Positions 32,262 through 43,837 are shown, counted from the stretch's first letter. The stretch: DNA of 64,000 bases from Opeltia flavorubescens (GCA_000442125.1 KE546971.1:560583-624582); one strand, 5' to 3'. Numbers and translations are program-made. Notes: generated by a model not told the origin, from the letters alone.

Positions 32262-33507
32262 AATAAGACCATTGTAGCACAGCGACTCGAGGTATCTCGC
32301 CCCAGCCCTCTTATTTTTGATATACAAATACTGTATTCGGTCTTTCTCCATTCACATCTATGAAGAGGTACAGAACTGAGATATCTTGGGTGATTGTTAC
32401 TCATACTTCTCATAGTGTGTGCCCAGGAGCACAAAGAAATGTTGATAAGAGGCGGCAGCTCTGGATATAACGATGTTCTTCAGAGGCTGGCTTGATGAGA
32501 CGAAGTTGACAGATGCGGCCCGTATAGGTCATATTGAGAAACATGCCTGACCCTTATCGTCTTCCATAATAGCTGGCCTTCGCCAGCATGATAGAAATTA
32601 AGAGACCATCACTTGGCGTCCGCTCGGCGCCGACGGGTTTAAGCCGCTAAATCCCAAGGCAGTGGAACGTCGGAATCGGCTAAACTCTAAATGGAGCTAG
32701 TCTGGACTGTCTCGAGGATCCTGCAGCGCTCCGTGTTCACCAGGCCTCCACTTCAGTCAACCATCAACCTGAACGATCCTGCTGTCCTTGTCTGGCTGAA
32801 AGCTTTGCCGCTCCGGAGCTCCTGTAAGTACTGATATCATTCATGTTTCCATTCTCACGTGTGTACTTGTCTGCCTTAGTGGCGGCCCGTTGAAGCCGCC
32901 AACGCCGCTGGCATCTCGAACCTGGGAAAGCCTTACTACTTAGTCTTACTCTTTTCTTGAGGAAAACTATATATCGCACCGAATTTGGTGGCTGATTAAT
33001 CTTTATTGCTTAGTAGGAAAACTCGGACTTTGCCTGGACCCGAACGGAAGTCTTCGCAACACCAACCTCAGGAGGAAGACTGAGAGTGGGGGGGCTATAA
33101 TATTATCTACTTCTCCAACGCTGGCCAAGATCGCAACGGACCACTCTCTAGAACCTGATATACCTGACATTCCTTTCTTTCCTGACTTCGACCCTGATCG
33201 CTGCTTCGTGGCGAAGCTACAAACTACATGCTCATGGTTTTTCGTCGAAGCTAGGTTCTCAAGCTTCCTTTATATTCTCTTCGAGCCTCCTTAACAGTGG
33301 TATGCAAACGGCCGCAGAAAAACGAGCAGAGCATATCAGGCTAACAATGTTTAGGGTGATTGACCCTCCAGCCTTATAGCAATTAAATATCTGCGATAAT
33401 TCCAGCTCCTCAGACTAGGAGCTCTTCACCTCGAGAACTTCTTGGTCTCCGGCTTTGACCAACGGTCAGCCCCTCTGTACCTCAAGAGGTAAACTCGGCT
33501 CTTTAAT
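32262..33507. other. Intergenic and PPZ leader region
   Basis: About 1.2 kb without a supported protein gene. A possible short spliced transcript starts at the ATG at 32691, with a GTAAGT donor at 32824 and a CTGCCTTAG acceptor ending at 32879; it would encode only about 48 residues. The part from about 33240 onward is probably the 5' leader of the phosphatase gene. Confidence 0.45.
33300..33354 (+). other. Likely 5'-UTR intron of the PPZ gene
   Basis: GTATGC donor, GGCTAACA branch-like site 15-20 bases before the end and TTTAG acceptor, 55 bp in all, in the size range of the other introns here. It lies 153 bp upstream of the ATG at 33508. Confidence 0.5.
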
Positions 33508-35212
33508 ATGGGCCAACAACAATCCAAAGATGGTTCGAGGACTCCCAGGAACCAATCCTCAACGTCTCTCGATCGTCTTGGCGATGGTCTACAATCCTAT
33601 CCATCTATGAGCAAATCTGATACAAAAGAGTCATCGCGCTCATTCCGTGGTACTATAAGATCAAAGATACCTGGATCCAAATCCGATAAATCCGAAAGTC
33701 CACGAGCATCGCTCACCAATATTGATACTAGTGTTGGCAACGATCGCTCCGATGCAGCATCAACCAGATCTGCAACAAGCGCAAAGTCGAATGGCTCCAA
33801 ACCTAGCGGGCCTCGCGTTGCTCCTGTTCCTCCGAGCCCAGGTTCAGGAGATGCCGGCACCCCAAGGTCTGCCTCTCCACGTCCACCGCCGTCGCCTACC
33901 ATGTCTGCATCGGTGGGGCAAGGACATCAGGCTGTCAGTAAAGCGCAAGCACAAGGCGAAGTAGATCATGTGTCGGATGCTCCACCCGTTGGGACACTGC
34001 ACCCATCGCATAACGAGGAGCCTGGTGAATCGATTCTGATGAAGCCTGCAAAGCCGATGAAGCAAAAGAGTCCCAAACATAAAGCTACCGATGATGAGGG
34101 CATGGATATTGGAGCACTCAAAGCAATCGATCTCGATGATATGATCACACGTTTGCTCGATGCAGGCTACTCTACCAAGATTACAAAGACTGTCTGCCTC
34201 AAGAATGCGGAAATTACAGCAATTTGCACAGCTGCTCGAGAGCTTTTCTTATCTCAGCCAGCATTGCTGGAACTTTCTGCGCCGGTCAAGATTGTAGGTG
34301 ATATCCACGGCCAATATACGGATTTGATCCGGCTATTTGAGATGTGCGGCTTCCCACCCAATGCCAATTTTCTGTTTCTTGGTGACTATGTCGATCGTGG
34401 GAAGCAAAGTCTCGAAACTATACTTCTCTTATTTTGCTACAAATTGAAATTTCCGGAGAATTTCTTCATGCTACGCGGAAATCATGAATGTGCCAATGTG
34501 ACGCGGGTCTATGGCTTTTATGATGAATGCAAGCGGCGTTGTAATATCAAGATCTGGAAAACCTTTATTGATACGTTTAATTGTCTTCCAATTGCGTCCA
34601 TAGTCGCTGGCAAAATCTTCTGTGTTCATGGCGGGCTTTCGCCTGCTCTTCAACACATGGATGACATAAGACAGATTGCTCGGCCGACTGACGTTCCAGA
34701 TTACGGCTTACTCAACGATCTGCTTTGGAGTGATCCTGCCGATCAGGACGGTGATTGGGAAGCCAATGAAAGGGGCGTTAGTTACTGTTTCGGAAAAGGT
34801 GTTATCATGGAGTTCCTGCGGAAACACGATTTTGATTTGGTCTGCCGGGCGCACATGGTAGTTGAAGATGGTTACGAATTCTACCAAGATCGTGTACTCG
34901 TTACGGTGTTCTCAGCCCCGAATGTAAGGATTCCCCATACCTAGTTTGGCATACTTAGCTGACAGCTTCGTAGTATTGCGGGGAGTTTGATAACTGGGGA
35001 GCGGTAATGTCGGTATCTGGCGAACTTCTGTGTAGCTTTGAATTGTTGAAGCCTCTTGATTCGAGTGCCTTGAAGAGCCATATCAAAAAAGGTCGAAACA
35101 AAAGGCAGAGCATGTTGAACAGCCCGGTTAGTGCCCTTAGTCTTGAGCAAATTGTAGAGCGTGAACTGATTGAATCCTGCAGCCTGCTACTGTGTCAGCA
35201 CAGAGCTTTTGA
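33508..35212 (+). CDS. Serine/threonine protein phosphatase PP-Z (PPZ1-like)
   Basis: Three exons (33508-34923, 34974-35126, 35183-35212; introns of 50 and 56 bp) give 532 residues. The start MGQQQSK is an N-myristoylation consensus. About 200 Ser/Pro/basic low-complexity residues follow, as in yeast Ppz1. The PPP catalytic domain, about residues 210-515, shows [29 protein letters not shown] and [15 protein letters not shown], which hold the metal-binding Asp, His and Asn residues, and later APNYCGEFDN. The tail [14 protein letters not shown] is typical. The last exon encodes only nine residues; its reading PATVSAQSF fits the usual short PPZ tail after MLNSP. In yeast Ppz1 limits K+ uptake and affects salt tolerance and cell wall integrity, and is inhibited by Hal3. 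No Hal3-like gene is in this window. Confidence 0.95.
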
Positions 35213-37177
35213 TTACAGAAGGACCCACTAGGTTTGGGGGGCCACCTCGAAATTACGTGCTATTTTGAGTGTTTCCGTAGGCAATCCTTGCGGGATGGAA
35301 GCAATTGTTATGGATATGGTCAAGAGGAGGAACCAACTGGAAGAGCTGTTAGGAGTTGTGGCTTGCTTGCACGGCGCACCTGCTGGCATCTTTTCTCTTC
35401 ATGAGCATATACGCATCAGACGAACTGAGCACTGCTCCGAGGTCGTAATTGCTGCAGTCGTAGCGAAATTGAGATTCAGACTCATCTGTAGAGCTCGTGG
35501 TAGATTCACAATGTTAAATACTCAGCCCATTCGTCCTGCGCCCGGGTTTGAGAAAGCGAGCTCCCTCAAGCCTCTATTCCCTTGCGGATAATTCTGTCAT
35601 TCCAACGTTGTTTATTATGATTTTCTGGTTCTGCACTCGCATGTAGTGGATCTCCGCTCAGAGCACCAATCGTCACTCAGTCGCGGAGGACAATGTGACG
35701 TAATTTCTTACACAAAAACCTTTGGAGGTGGCGATTGAATGGTGGTCAGGGCAGTAGGGTTGTGGCTGATTTATTCAGCCTTATTCTGTCTTTCGTCAAG
35801 TACGTTTGCTAAAACCACAACAGTAAGTGTTGTATCTTTCTCTTCATGCCTCGTATCTCAGGTTATTTCACGCGGCACTGCGTCAATGNTCGTAGTATCA
35901 GGGCGCTTCTACCTTAGCGAGCTTTTATGTGTTCGTGGTACCGTTGAAAACCTATAGAATTCCGGTAAATTTCATGCACGGTCCAAAAGTTACAGGCCGC
36001 CTAAAGGCAATGACAAATTTAGTACGTCAAAACTAAAGAACCGTTTTTCACAGAAAAACCATTATCTTTTAGAAACCGTTTCCGTGAAATCTACTTGTCA
36101 CGTTAGAAAAACGTGTAATAAACCACTCGCTAATTACCGACTAATCTCCCGGTCGCATATAGCTGTCCACGCCAACGCCTCTAACTAGATAGACTGCCCA
36201 GCCTAATCACCCCCGGGAGAAAATCGCTCAAATCGCTCGAATCTGAAGTCAAATTTTCTATAGCGTTGACGGTGTAATGACCAGCTCTACTATAAACCTG
36301 GATGCTTGGCAGTCTTGGCAGTTTTTTAAGAAATCTGATTGATAAGGCTAGACTGTTTATTAGGCTGGTACGTAAACTTATAAAAACCGCTCGAGTACCA
36401 TTCTACGGGAAAAACTGGAATAATCATAGAACGTTACTATTATAAAACCGTTATAGCGTTTAATTACCATCAATCCTAAGTATCCGCCTAAAGGCAGTCT
36501 TTATTTAAAACACAGTTTTTGTACTATACAAATGACTGGTAGCTGCTCGCTAAGGTAAGCCTGAGGCACAAAAGCGGAAGGCGCCACCGCTGCCTCTTCA
36601 CGTCTGACCTCTGCGTAATCTCGAGGAGCACGTAAAACCACTAGACTGAGGTAGGTTTCGAGTTCTTTGATGGATCATAAGCCTTGCACTTGCACGTAAC
36701 ATGAGATTTGTCAATAAGAAATCTAAGATCTGTCAAAATTAATCCACCATCAACCACAACTAATGTCACCAGTCTCATCGTAATCGCCATTGAGAGGTGG
36801 GTGCTTGAAAGGTGCAACTTCTCCTACATAATACCAACAAAAACAGTCCACACATTCAAAATTTCAAGCGTCAACAATGTTGTTTGATGTTCTTTTTCCG
36901 GTTTCTGCCATTATTGCCGAGACACAATCGGGAGTTTGCCTTCTCTATCCATCAATGCCCCCGTCAACGGTGGTGTCGCAGTGCGGCGCATCATTGATAC
37001 TGTTCCTACTCACCTACCAGCTTCGAAAATTTCGAAAAGGTCCGTATAAGGCCCGACCCGTCCTCGTAGCCTTTGGTTTGTTTATTCCCAGGCTCTTCCA
37101 GATGCTTTGTCTCTCCAAATCCTAAGCAAGATTGATAGCATTCTCATTGCTCTCACGCCTTCACTGTCTGGATTTGC
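35213..37177. other. Gene-free region, partly A/T-rich
   Basis: Nearly 2 kb without a supported gene. It includes an ambiguous base at 35889, the A/T-rich probable repeat relic listed separately, and the upstream side of the 37178 gene. Short open frames at 35265-35591 and 36877-37125 show no family resemblance. Confidence 0.5.
35960..36560. repeat. Probable degenerate repeat or transposon relic
   Basis: By eye this part is richer in A and T than its surroundings and stops occur in all frames. The 13-mer CCGCCTAAAGGCA occurs twice in the same orientation at 35997-36009 and 36484-36496. Each copy contains the near-palindrome GCCT-AA-AGGC, so the pair could be ends of an old element. AACCGTT/AAACCG-like strings recur inside. 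The appearance is compatible with repeat-induced point mutation of an old element. No protein remnant is recognisable. Confidence 0.35.
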
Positions 37178-39061
37178 ATGGCTTCAATCAGCCAGAGTCA
37201 CCCTAACGGCACTATCAGCGCGTTTCCCTCTCCGCTTGTCACTCCCTCCAGTGATGATGCCGAGCAATCGATACCTCGGCGTCGCCATGTTTGGGAACAG
37301 TACTCGATTGATCGGCAGCGAATTTCTACTGCCCGGAATATGTCTCCTCTTTCGTCCAGCTACCAACCATCTGGCCCGCCACTGGGAAAGCCGGCTATGA
37401 AGAAGAGATTCCATATCCCGCACCTGGTGGCAGCAACTATTTCCCTTTTGTGCCTGGCGCTGGCCATCACTGCAGTGGCCGATGAAAACGTCTCATGGCA
37501 TCTAGGTCGGAACAATCGCCAGCTTATTGTCCTAGGCTTTCTGCTCAGCATCATGAACCTGAACCTTAGCAGTGTCACGCCTATGTTGTTCTTAGTCCTA
37601 GAAGCACGTTTCGGTCCATCTACAATCCAAAACTACAACGGTATTCTCCTCAATCAGTTGTTCAGCCCGCGGCTCAGTTTTTTTTGGAGACTTGTTCTTG
37701 GCCTCGCCACTGCACTACCGCTTGGGCTCAGTGTTGCATACAAGACCTTTACAGGGGGAGAAAGCGCCATGGTAATGAACGTAACTGCCTCTGTCGGTAA
37801 TACTTCTTTCTATGGCATGTTTGCACCACCAGGCCTGCAGCTGCTGGGTGAAAAGACAGGTGTCTCACTCTTTTCTAACGCAACATTGCCATTTGCGGTG
37901 GATTCCTCGTCACAAAACGGTTCCGAGCCACCACTACCAATGCAAGCACAACCCTATGGATTTAACATTCTTCTACTAAACAATGAGAGTGCCGCGATAC
38001 TAGATATTCCCCAGCCAAGCTACGTCAGTAGTGTTCAAGAGTTGCTCTCCGGTGGAGAATCGTGGAACGTCAGCGCATCTGTGTCCGCCACTGTTGCGAC
38101 CTTCAACCATTCGAAGACAACAAACCCTGAGGCATACAGGAAATTCTTTGCCTTGTTCTGTTTCAACGCAAGTGAAAGCTCTGGAGCCTATACACATGCC
38201 ACCATGATGAATGATTGGTCGGTGGTACTGCTCAACCATGCCTCACCCGGAGACCAATCATTGCAGTATATTGGCCTGACCCCCGATCCAGGTATCGAGC
38301 ACATGCCACGGTGCGCGGACTTCTTTCCTTACGCCAAGCTCTTCGACATTAACCGACAATCATGCCACGGCACTTGGAGCATCACTCGAGGCGGTATGCA
38401 GCTAGTTGACGGCTCATGCAGTGGTATGATTTTACCATCAGAGAAGCAGGAGATTATCATCCACAACAGGCTCTTCATGGGAGTTTGGTTCATGTCTTCC
38501 CTCGTAGAATTTTTAGGCCCATTCGCGACAACAAGAAATAACTCTGATTGGACTAGTCCATACATGGCAACCGGTCTAGCGGCTATGGTATGGTCGAGGA
38601 TATCAGTGGTGAATAGTCCCATCAGTCAAGACGAATCTTTCAAAGCTCCGAAAGAACTTGCCCGCTTAACAGCAGAAGAAGCTGGGCTCGTATACCCGGT
38701 GAACGATACAGCCAAGCATGTGAAACCGACACTACGGAAATCGGGCTTGTTGTACTTCATCCTCGCAATACAGCCTCTCCTTATAATTTGCATCATTGGA
38801 CTAAAGGCTTCGGCATTTCACTCCATGCCAATGGACAGAGGGTTCGGTTTGATATCTATCTTATCCGGCATTGACCGCGACAGTCTTGATGTTCTAGCCG
38901 GCGCAGCGCTGTCTGGAGAGCTTGTGAGAAAAGTCAAACTGGTCATGCGGCCAATCCAGGATGATCAGAAGGGCACGGTAGAATACCACGTAGTACCACC
39001 TCCTTCGCCGGCGCCACAGGTACGAAATGAAATCCTTACCCCAAAAATCGTTTACCACTAG
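37178..39061 (+). CDS. Multi-pass membrane glycoprotein, fungal-specific, unknown function
   Basis: An intronless frame of 627 residues. A hydrophilic N-terminus of about 75 residues contains an Arg cluster (IPRRRHVWEQY). Three helices follow at about 78-101 (LVAATISLLCLALAITAVAD), 112-140 (LIVLGFLLSIMNLNLSSVTP) and 165-187 (FFWRLVLGLATALPLGLSVA). A large domain of about 330 residues comes next, with many Asn-X-Ser/Thr sites (NVTASVGNTSF, NESAAI, NVSASVS), presumably lumenal or extracellular. A fourth helix at about 523-546 (LLYFILAIQPLLIICIIGL) leads to a cytosolic tail. I recall similar unnamed proteins in leotiomycetes and sordariomycetes, but no characterised family. A sensor or receptor role would be guesswork. 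The first ATG of the frame was taken as start. Confidence 0.75.
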   Translation: MASISQSHPNGTISAFPSPLVTPSSDDAEQSIPRRRHVWEQYSIDRQRISTARNMSPLSSSYQPSGPPLGKPAMKKRFHIPHLVAATISLLCLALAITAVADENVSWHLGRNNRQLIVLGFLLSIMNLNLSSVTPMLFLVLEARFGPSTIQNYNGILLNQLFSPRLSFFWRLVLGLATALPLGLSVAYKTFTGGESAMVMNVTASVGNTSFYGMFAPPGLQLLGEKTGVSLFSNATLPFAVDSSSQNGSEPPLPMQAQPYGFNILLLNNESAAILDIPQPSYVSSVQELLSGGESWNVSASVSATVATFNHSKTTNPEAYRKFFALFCFNASESSGAYTHATMMNDWSVVLLNHASPGDQSLQYIGLTPDPGIEHMPRCADFFPYAKLFDINRQSCHGTWSITRGGMQLVDGSCSGMILPSEKQEIIIHNRLFMGVWFMSSLVEFLGPFATTRNNSDWTSPYMATGLAAMVWSRISVVNSPISQDESFKAPKELARLTAEEAGLVYPVNDTAKHVKPTLRKSGLLYFILAIQPLLIICIIGLKASAFHSMPMDRGFGLISILSGIDRDSLDVLAGAALSGELVRKVKLVMRPIQDDQKGTVEYHVVPPPSPAPQVRNEILTPKIVYH

Positions 39062-39347
39062 CCCCCTGGGCAATGCCTTTGGGAGTAACGCACTTCCATG
39101 GAGTCCAAACTCGTCCGTTCGCGTTTAGTATCTGGTGTTTTTATAAGAATGGACACGAATGGGCCTTGCACATGATTCTGCTCTTTCTCGAGTCATCGAT
39201 TGAATATGTATATGATATATATCGGTTTCCATGGAGTACGAAATAAACGAAAGACTTATTATACTACGCCACCGCTTCAACATTCTACCATGCAGGCCCT
39301 AAGATTTATAACTTGCTTACATTTGCGGGCAGCATACGGATTGTATA

Positions 39348-39995
39348 CTACGGCCACCCTTCCGGCGGTTTCCCGGTTCTAAAGTCCGCCAGAGTCCATA
39401 TACGCTCGCCACGTAGATATCTGACCTTCACTTCCACATTTTCTTCTCCCATCTTTTCCATCAGCTCTACGCAAATGGCAGCAATCTTGATAAAATCACC
39501 ATCGAACTCGCATAATCCCTCGAATAACGCAAATATACTTATCTCGAGCTTCTCTAGATTCGGGCACTCCTCTAATACACGGCGTAAGTCTGGACCTGGG
39601 TCGTGATCCTGTCGGCGCGCAAAACGCATATGAGGTTGTATGGAGAAGATGAGATGTCTGATGTGAGGTTTTGGTGTACGAGATTGGTCTTTGTCGTCTG
39701 AATCTGTGGGCCGGGTGGGATCGTAGTCGAGGAAGAGTTGTAGGTATTCTTCGGCGACATAGAAAGTATTGTGGCGATAGAAGATCTCGCAGGCCTCAGG
39801 TGTGAAATTCATCGTTCGTAGACTTTGAAGTGGATCGTTCTTACTAGTGCCGTCGAGGCGACTGAATTCATGGATTTTAATTGGAGATGATTCGATGAGG
39901 AGGTGATAGAGGATCTCGTGGCGGATTTCGTATGGGAGGGAGGAGAACGTGAGAGTGTTTAGCTTGCGATCTGGGATGAGGGTCTTTGTTGACAT
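39348..39995 (-). CDS. F-box-like fungal protein
   Basis: A frame of 215 residues from the ATG at 39995. The preceding in-frame codons back to 40058 contain no ATG, and a TATATA-rich stretch lies around 40045. The N-terminal segment LNTLTFSSLPYEIRHEILYH resembles the F-box-like helix pair found at the start of many small ascomycete proteins that cite the pattern LPxEIRxxIL. The middle part includes LRTMNFTPEACEIFYRHNTFYV, typical of these families (a residue-rich description of where the protein chain leaves the box), then RHLIFSIQPHMRF and CPNLEKLEISIF. Such proteins may be adaptors of SCF-type ubiquitin ligases, but most are uncharacterised. The C-terminus is mixed charged. It converges with the 37178 gene with under 300 bp between. 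Confidence 0.7.
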   Translation of the reverse strand: MSTKTLIPDRKLNTLTFSSLPYEIRHEILYHLLIESSPIKIHEFSRLDGTSKNDPLQSLRTMNFTPEACEIFYRHNTFYVAEEYLQLFLDYDPTRPTDSDDKDQSRTPKPHIRHLIFSIQPHMRFARRQDHDPGPDLRRVLEECPNLEKLEISIFALFEGLCEFDGDFIKIAAICVELMEKMGEENVEVKVRYLRGERIWTLADFRTGKPPEGWP

Positions 39996-40951
39996 TGTTA
40001 ATTGCGATGGGAATATACTTACTGTCCGGGTGGATGAGATTTGATATATAGATGCCACACAAAGTGGCGCACCGCGTACATCTCTCTATAATTTCTTGTG
40101 ATTACTGCCTGACTTACCTCTAGGCTCCTGCCACCAACAGTGAGCCTCGGCGCATTCAAGAGGAAATTCTGGCTTGTCATTCAATGGCCTTGTATTTGAG
40201 TACACAGCCCCTAGTGTTGCATAGTGGCTGTGCTTTGTATCACACTTACACGATGGCAATGATTCTCTGATAGCGATAGAATGAAAACCATTCCATTCAA
40301 TGCGTCAAAGGTGGTCTTACTGTATGTCAATTAGTCCCAATGAACAATTTGAAAGTTACTTAGCCCGCTCCACGCTCAATACATGCATCAATATGGATTA
40401 CGCTCGAGCAATCTTTTCCATTTCCAGATATCCGGATACACAATATAGTTGTTATCATTCCCTCCTCCATATACCAGAACCTAAATATAACAACTACCAA
40501 AGATTACTTTTCCTGTGTCTCTGCTAGACTATGCCACAGCACCTCATCATAGATTCCACACATTTCTACATCAAAAGGCCATTTAAATGGATCCGCGATA
40601 TCTGAGTAAACCAAATGCAGTGTCCAACCAGATGTCCACAACGTAGAATCCCGAAAGCCTCCATTACCAATTTCTGGAATTCGAATCAAAGGCGCATCGC
40701 GGTGACGAACTTTGGACCCTGGAACGGTTGCCTCATCTATTACGAGAACGAATAATTCCCGGGAAAACAAGGAAGAAAATAGAGATGAAAAGACTCATAG
40801 CCACAATTTTTCACCCATTAACATCGGCATTGAGGGAACAAGCTTGATCAAGAGACTTTAATCTTAGGAATACCGATTTCTAGGTCTACCTGCTATGTAC
40901 AATCTCCCCGCCGTCATTACATGTAGCAACGAGACAACCATAGGACGAGAT
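39996..40951. other. Intergenic, one unassigned minus-strand open frame
   Basis: The region lies between the F-box-like gene start and the sedolisin 3' end. A minus-strand frame at 40504-40770 (about 88 codons, with WTSGWTLHLVYSDIADPFKW) has protein-like composition but no ATG and no recognised family. It could be an exon or a gene remnant. Confidence 0.4.
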
Positions 40952-42918
40952 CTACTCGCGGTGATTTTGATAAGAATGCAAAGCCGCAGCCCTGACTTTA
41001 GGGAAATACTAGCAACGAAAATAGTCAGCAAGATCACCCAATAACTCGAATCATCCTCGCACTTACCGGTGTCCCAAACCCAGTCACCGCATCCCACCCC
41101 TTGACAGCTGGAAAACCACTTGTCCCGCAACCTGTAGCAGAGCCACTCAGAATATCCGTAAAAGCCTGATATCCCCGTTTGTATAACCACGGATTCAAGA
41201 ACCCTAGCGGCTTCTTCCCAGCAGCCAGCAACGCATCATTAACCAAGGACAGGATCGCCGAGGCTGCAGGCGTACTCGCCGATGTCCCGTCGAGTCGCCT
41301 AATCGTCCCATTCCATACTGTCTGGAAGAGTTGGCCTTGAGCGGCGATATCTGGATACCCTCGTCCTTTTTTGTTGTACAGCCCCTCGAACTGGTTACCT
41401 AAGCTGGCAACGTAAGGCTGGACAACCGCGTCCTGGTATGCAGGTCTTTTGAAATAGTTGCTGAATCCACCTCCGGAGACAAAACCATTGCGAGGATCAA
41501 AGGCTACGACTTCGGGAGTGAAGTTTTTGGTTGCACCAACGGACGTAACGTAAGGGCAGCCGTCTGGGAAAGATGGTAGAAAAGTCGAAGTATTCTTGCC
41601 ATCGTTGGTGAAGCAGGAACCATCGGGTCCAACGCCACTGTCGCCGCTTGCGAAGAGTAGGGAGATGCCTCGTGCACCCAGCTTGGCGAATTGGTTGCAA
41701 ACGGTGCGGGCATAGGCTTCGGGCACGGTCTGCTCGTCATCGCCGTAGGATGTACTGATCACTTGAGGAAGATCTCTTTGGGCTAGGACATAGTGAAGCC
41801 AGGTGAGGTAAGGTTCGTTGGTGTCGGTTGGAGTGTTATCGTCTGGTTTGAAAGGAGGGCTGCCACCAGTATTGTAGGCTATCAACGGAGTCGGATAGTC
41901 GATACCAATGATAGTCTCAGCGTCGAGATTACCCTCGAGGTCTTTACCATCTGCAAGCTGAGTTGCGTTGTCGGGTGTTTGCTGATTATCACCATTGTTG
42001 ATGACTTCAACGGTGAAATCAAAGGCCTCTTGGGCTGCTTCTGGCCTGAACTGCTTGAGAAAGAGAAAGACGTCGGACCGGTTATTGGCTTCATTCAGAT
42101 AGTTCGTCAACCCTACTTTATTTTTGCCGGGGACCTTTGGTGTGTAGTTGATGGTACCATAAAGTGTGCGCAAGCACAGAGGAGTCACAGCACTGACATT
42201 GCATGCTTGAGCGACAGTAATGTCAGCTGGAGGATTTACGGCATTGATTCTTTGCGCTTCCGCTACATCATTCCCTGGGTCTTCAACAGGCATGACGTTA
42301 CTCTTGCGCGGCGCACTACGGAAGAAAGAATTCGTCGGCTGAATGGTGTCTATATGCTTGTGCAAGTGGTTTGGCAGGGACCAAGTCGGGGCGCGGACTA
42401 GATGAGTACCATCCTCGTGTTTGTAAATGGAGTATTTCGTATCAAGCAGCCGCTCAACACTAGAGATAGGCAGCGAAACTCTGACCCAATCCTTGGCTGA
42501 GCTGTAGGTGAGTCTGTCCTTCTCGATGCCGTGCTCGAGAAGCCAGTCATGAACAAGGCTCAGTGTCTTGTCGCTAGGCTTGACAAGCTCATCGACCTCG
42601 TCTAAACTCAGGTGATCACCATATCGATGATGGTCGGGATCAGAGACTACAAGGATGGTCAGTAGCTAGATGGTAGTAGCGGACGGATCACCGATGACCT
42701 TCGTAGAGTTGCCTTTCGAGCTCATCGAAGCGACTTTGCTTCAATGCAATTTCTAAATTGACGACACCGTGGGGAGGAGCTTCACCCACGCGCATCCACT
42801 TCCTGGGAACATGGTGCGAATCTTTCACTGAATACGATGCACGACTTTGGACGGGAGAGCAATCAATGACAGTAGTGACTGCAAGAAAAGCTAGGAGAAT
42901 CGGATTATAGAAAAGCAT
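40952..42918 (-). CDS. Secreted sedolisin / tripeptidyl-peptidase (family S53)
   Basis: Three exons (42918-42699, 42646-41067, 41008-40952; introns of 52 and 58 bp) give 618 residues. A signal peptide (MLFYNPILLAFLAVTTVIDC) is followed by the S53 pro-domain, including LYEVSDPDHHRYGDHLSLDE, which is rebuilt exactly across the first splice. Catalytic residues are visible: Glu and Asp in EGNLDAETI (about 314), the oxyanion Asp in ASGDSGVG (about 409) and the nucleophile in DGTSASTP (about 530). The Ca2+-site region GWDAVTGFGTP lies at the C-terminus. The last exon adds YFPKVRAAAL, matching the usual family end. Such enzymes release tripeptides from protein substrates at acidic pH outside the cell. 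Reading through the last donor instead would give a truncated tail, so the spliced form is preferred. Confidence 0.93.
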
Positions 42919-43837
42919 GATGCAGTAAGGATATAAGGCACCAGTAATGGGACATTGAGCGCAAAGGATATGGGGATCTTGGCTTTATGTGCATCGGGAC
43001 CTGCCTTAAAGCTTCAACCCTGCAAGGTCGATCGCTCCTGGCATCTTTACTGCCGTATGAAGGATATGCTCACCTTGCATAGTATGACCGAGGCATCCTT
43101 TGTTCGTGCCTGCTCGATGGGGACGACGAAGCGATTCACAGCTTCCTGTCTTGGCATAGGACTCGATAACAACGCGGCCGAAAGAGGCAGTCGTATCTAC
43201 ACTGACAGATCCTACATCATGTACGATCGACAATATAGATCTAGCTGCATTCTTCTGGACGAAATAACCCTTGCTGTACTACGCCATGTGGCCATTCCGA
43301 GCCGAGAGGTACGCGATAAAATGGTTGTCAGCTCGTTGAAGCAACTTACGAAAGAGGACTCATCCGAGGTATGGTTGCGAATAGAAAAGTTCCAGGACAA
43401 GGCCGCTCTTGACTCTCGCTTCACTGCCATTGAATGTTGTCTGAAGCGCTTAGCATGGTGACCATTGTTACTTTCACATTCCTCTAGTGCTGGATGCAAG
43501 AGCAGTAAGTAAGAAAATGGCGCCAGACATATCGTGCAAAGAACAAGAATCAAGCGACTGAGAAATCGATATACCGAGATTCTGCCAGTGTGAAAGGGAT
43601 AGCTGCCTTGGAATTATGTACGAGTACTCCAGGGGAATCGGTCGCGTTAAGTCAAGGATAAACCGCGATGAGGTCTCGGATGACTCTTGGATTTGCGATT
43701 TTCCTGGCAATAGTAGCGGCAATAGTAGCGGCGGAGGCGGGCAAGATTATCTTATTGTGCCGATTTCAGCCCTACCATAACAGTGACCCAGGTACCTATT
43801 GGCGCGAACTTTGGCTTCATCCAACCTCTCTATCAGC
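42919..43837. promoter_or_regulatory. Divergent intergenic region, sedolisin / COX10
   Basis: Must hold both promoters. A plus-strand frame from the ATG at 42970 to 43461 is open for about 163 codons. Its last 60 codons faintly resemble an antibiotic-biosynthesis-monooxygenase fold (LRIEKFQDKAALDSRF), but the centre of that domain is absent, so I do not call a gene. A small GCAATAGTAGCG duplication lies near 43708-43731. Confidence 0.4.

Noticed and set aside
36812-37125. Plus-strand open frames just upstream of the 37178 membrane protein
   Set aside because: They cannot be joined in frame to the gene, and one hydrophobic-looking piece is not supported by splice signals. Treated as leader.
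40504-40770. Minus-strand open frame with protein-like composition (WTSGWTLHLVYS)
   Set aside because: It lacks an ATG, and no upstream exon with a proper donor was found. It is kept only as a remark on the intergenic region.
42970-43461. Plus-strand open frame whose end faintly resembles an antibiotic-biosynthesis-monooxygenase domain
   Set aside because: Only the last strand-helix pair matches (FQDKAALDSRF). The central part of the fold is missing and no splice model restores it, so the likeness may be chance.
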